From: Thereva unica
Lineage: Eukaryota > Arthropoda > Insecta > Diptera > Therevidae
DNA length: 64,000 bases
Reading direction: 5' to 3'
NCBI GenBank assembly: GCA_949987705.1
Contig: OX465281.1
Coordinates: forward strand, 82,736,543-82,800,542
This document shows, piece after piece, positions 63,750 to 64,000 of this stretch. The notes under the pieces are model-generated. The model had not been told where the DNA came from. It worked only from the letters and a program-made list of their open reading frames with translations, and ran no database searches. Position 1 is the first letter of the stretch. Each line of letters starts with the position of its first letter. Both the position numbers and the translations under genes were made by a program.

Positions 63750-63998
63750 TTAATTTTTTGTTTTATTTTCGTATTCTTTATTTTTTTCATATGTAAAATT
63801 AACAAACGTTACATTCAAACTTTCCACAATGTCGTCTGGTAGGCGCTGTAACATCCTGTCCAGATTGGCGAGCATTGAAAAATGTTTCAGCTGGTTTTGT
63901 GGTGCAGCGGTGCTAGCTTTTTTCAAAGCAATATACTCCTTAATGGAGTCAGCCAGGTGTGATGCGCTGTCCGCAATTTTTGCCTTCTTCTTTGTGTT
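63750..63998 (-). CDS. Partial ORF at the right edge, possible MADF/SANT-associated protein C-terminus
   Basis: The minus frame is open from the window edge to a TAA at 63750-63752, 82 codons: KAKIADSASHLADSIKEYIA, HFSMLANLDRMLQRLPDDIV, LNVTFVNFTYEKNKEYEN. The charged, helix-rich end with a SIKEYIALKK block resembles the C-termini of Harbinger-associated Myb/SANT or MADF proteins. That is a tentative match. It could instead be a host gene, and the N-terminus lies outside the window. Confidence 0.4.
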   Translation of the reverse strand, partial: NTKKKAKIADSASHLADSIKEYIALKKASTAAPQNQLKHFSMLANLDRMLQRLPDDIVESLNVTFVNFTYEKNKEYENKTKN

Positions 63999-64000
63999 TC

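Overview
The window is eukaryotic, and the evidence points to an insect or close relative. It is AT-rich and has GT-AG introns, one spliced animal-type lipocalin gene, and a dense layer of arthropod-type transposable elements. I see no bacterial operons, CRISPR arrays or rRNA, and found no tRNA. The species cannot be named from the sequence.

Host gene content is low. The one convincing host gene is a secreted lipocalin of the apolipoprotein D type on the + strand. Its four coding exons lie at 36398-36520, 45752-45974, 46037-46395 and 46492-46605 (272 codons). Intron 1 is about 9.2 kb and is packed with Helentron remnants, a Harbinger element, tandem repeats and a truncated LINE. A second possible gene runs off the right edge on the - strand (63750-63998).

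Layout, left to right. 1.2-2.2 kb: hAT-type element with 8-bp TSD. 2.3-3.0 kb: Tigger/pogo remnant. 3.2-9.5 kb: several decayed LINEs, one of which (5.8-8.9 kb) carries a small MITE and a hAT-type element that itself holds a second copy of that MITE. 12.9-16.6 kb: a Tc1 transposase gene split by a MITE, which is split in turn by a hAT-type element. 16.6-27.6 kb: a Jockey-like LINE holding a nearly pristine 8.2-kb BEL/Pao retroelement (17043-25289) and a 554-bp MITE. 29.3-35.7 kb: inverted-repeat elements, a large palindrome, two MITEs and a tandem array. 36.3-46.6 kb: the lipocalin gene. 47-51.7 kb: LINE remnants, an element with repetitive arms and a HARBI1-like fragment. 52.85-63.4 kb: a decayed hAT transposase gene broken by a LINE with an intact 989-codon ORF, a young Copia element and a second hAT-type element.

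The most notable element is the BEL/Pao copy. Gag, protease, RT, RNase H, integrase and an envelope-like domain form one uninterrupted 2480-codon frame. Its LTRs differ by one substitution and one T-run indel, and it has a perfect 5-bp target duplication, so it is very young. The other value of the window is its stratigraphy: target duplications and interrupted reading frames allow the order of many insertions to be read directly.
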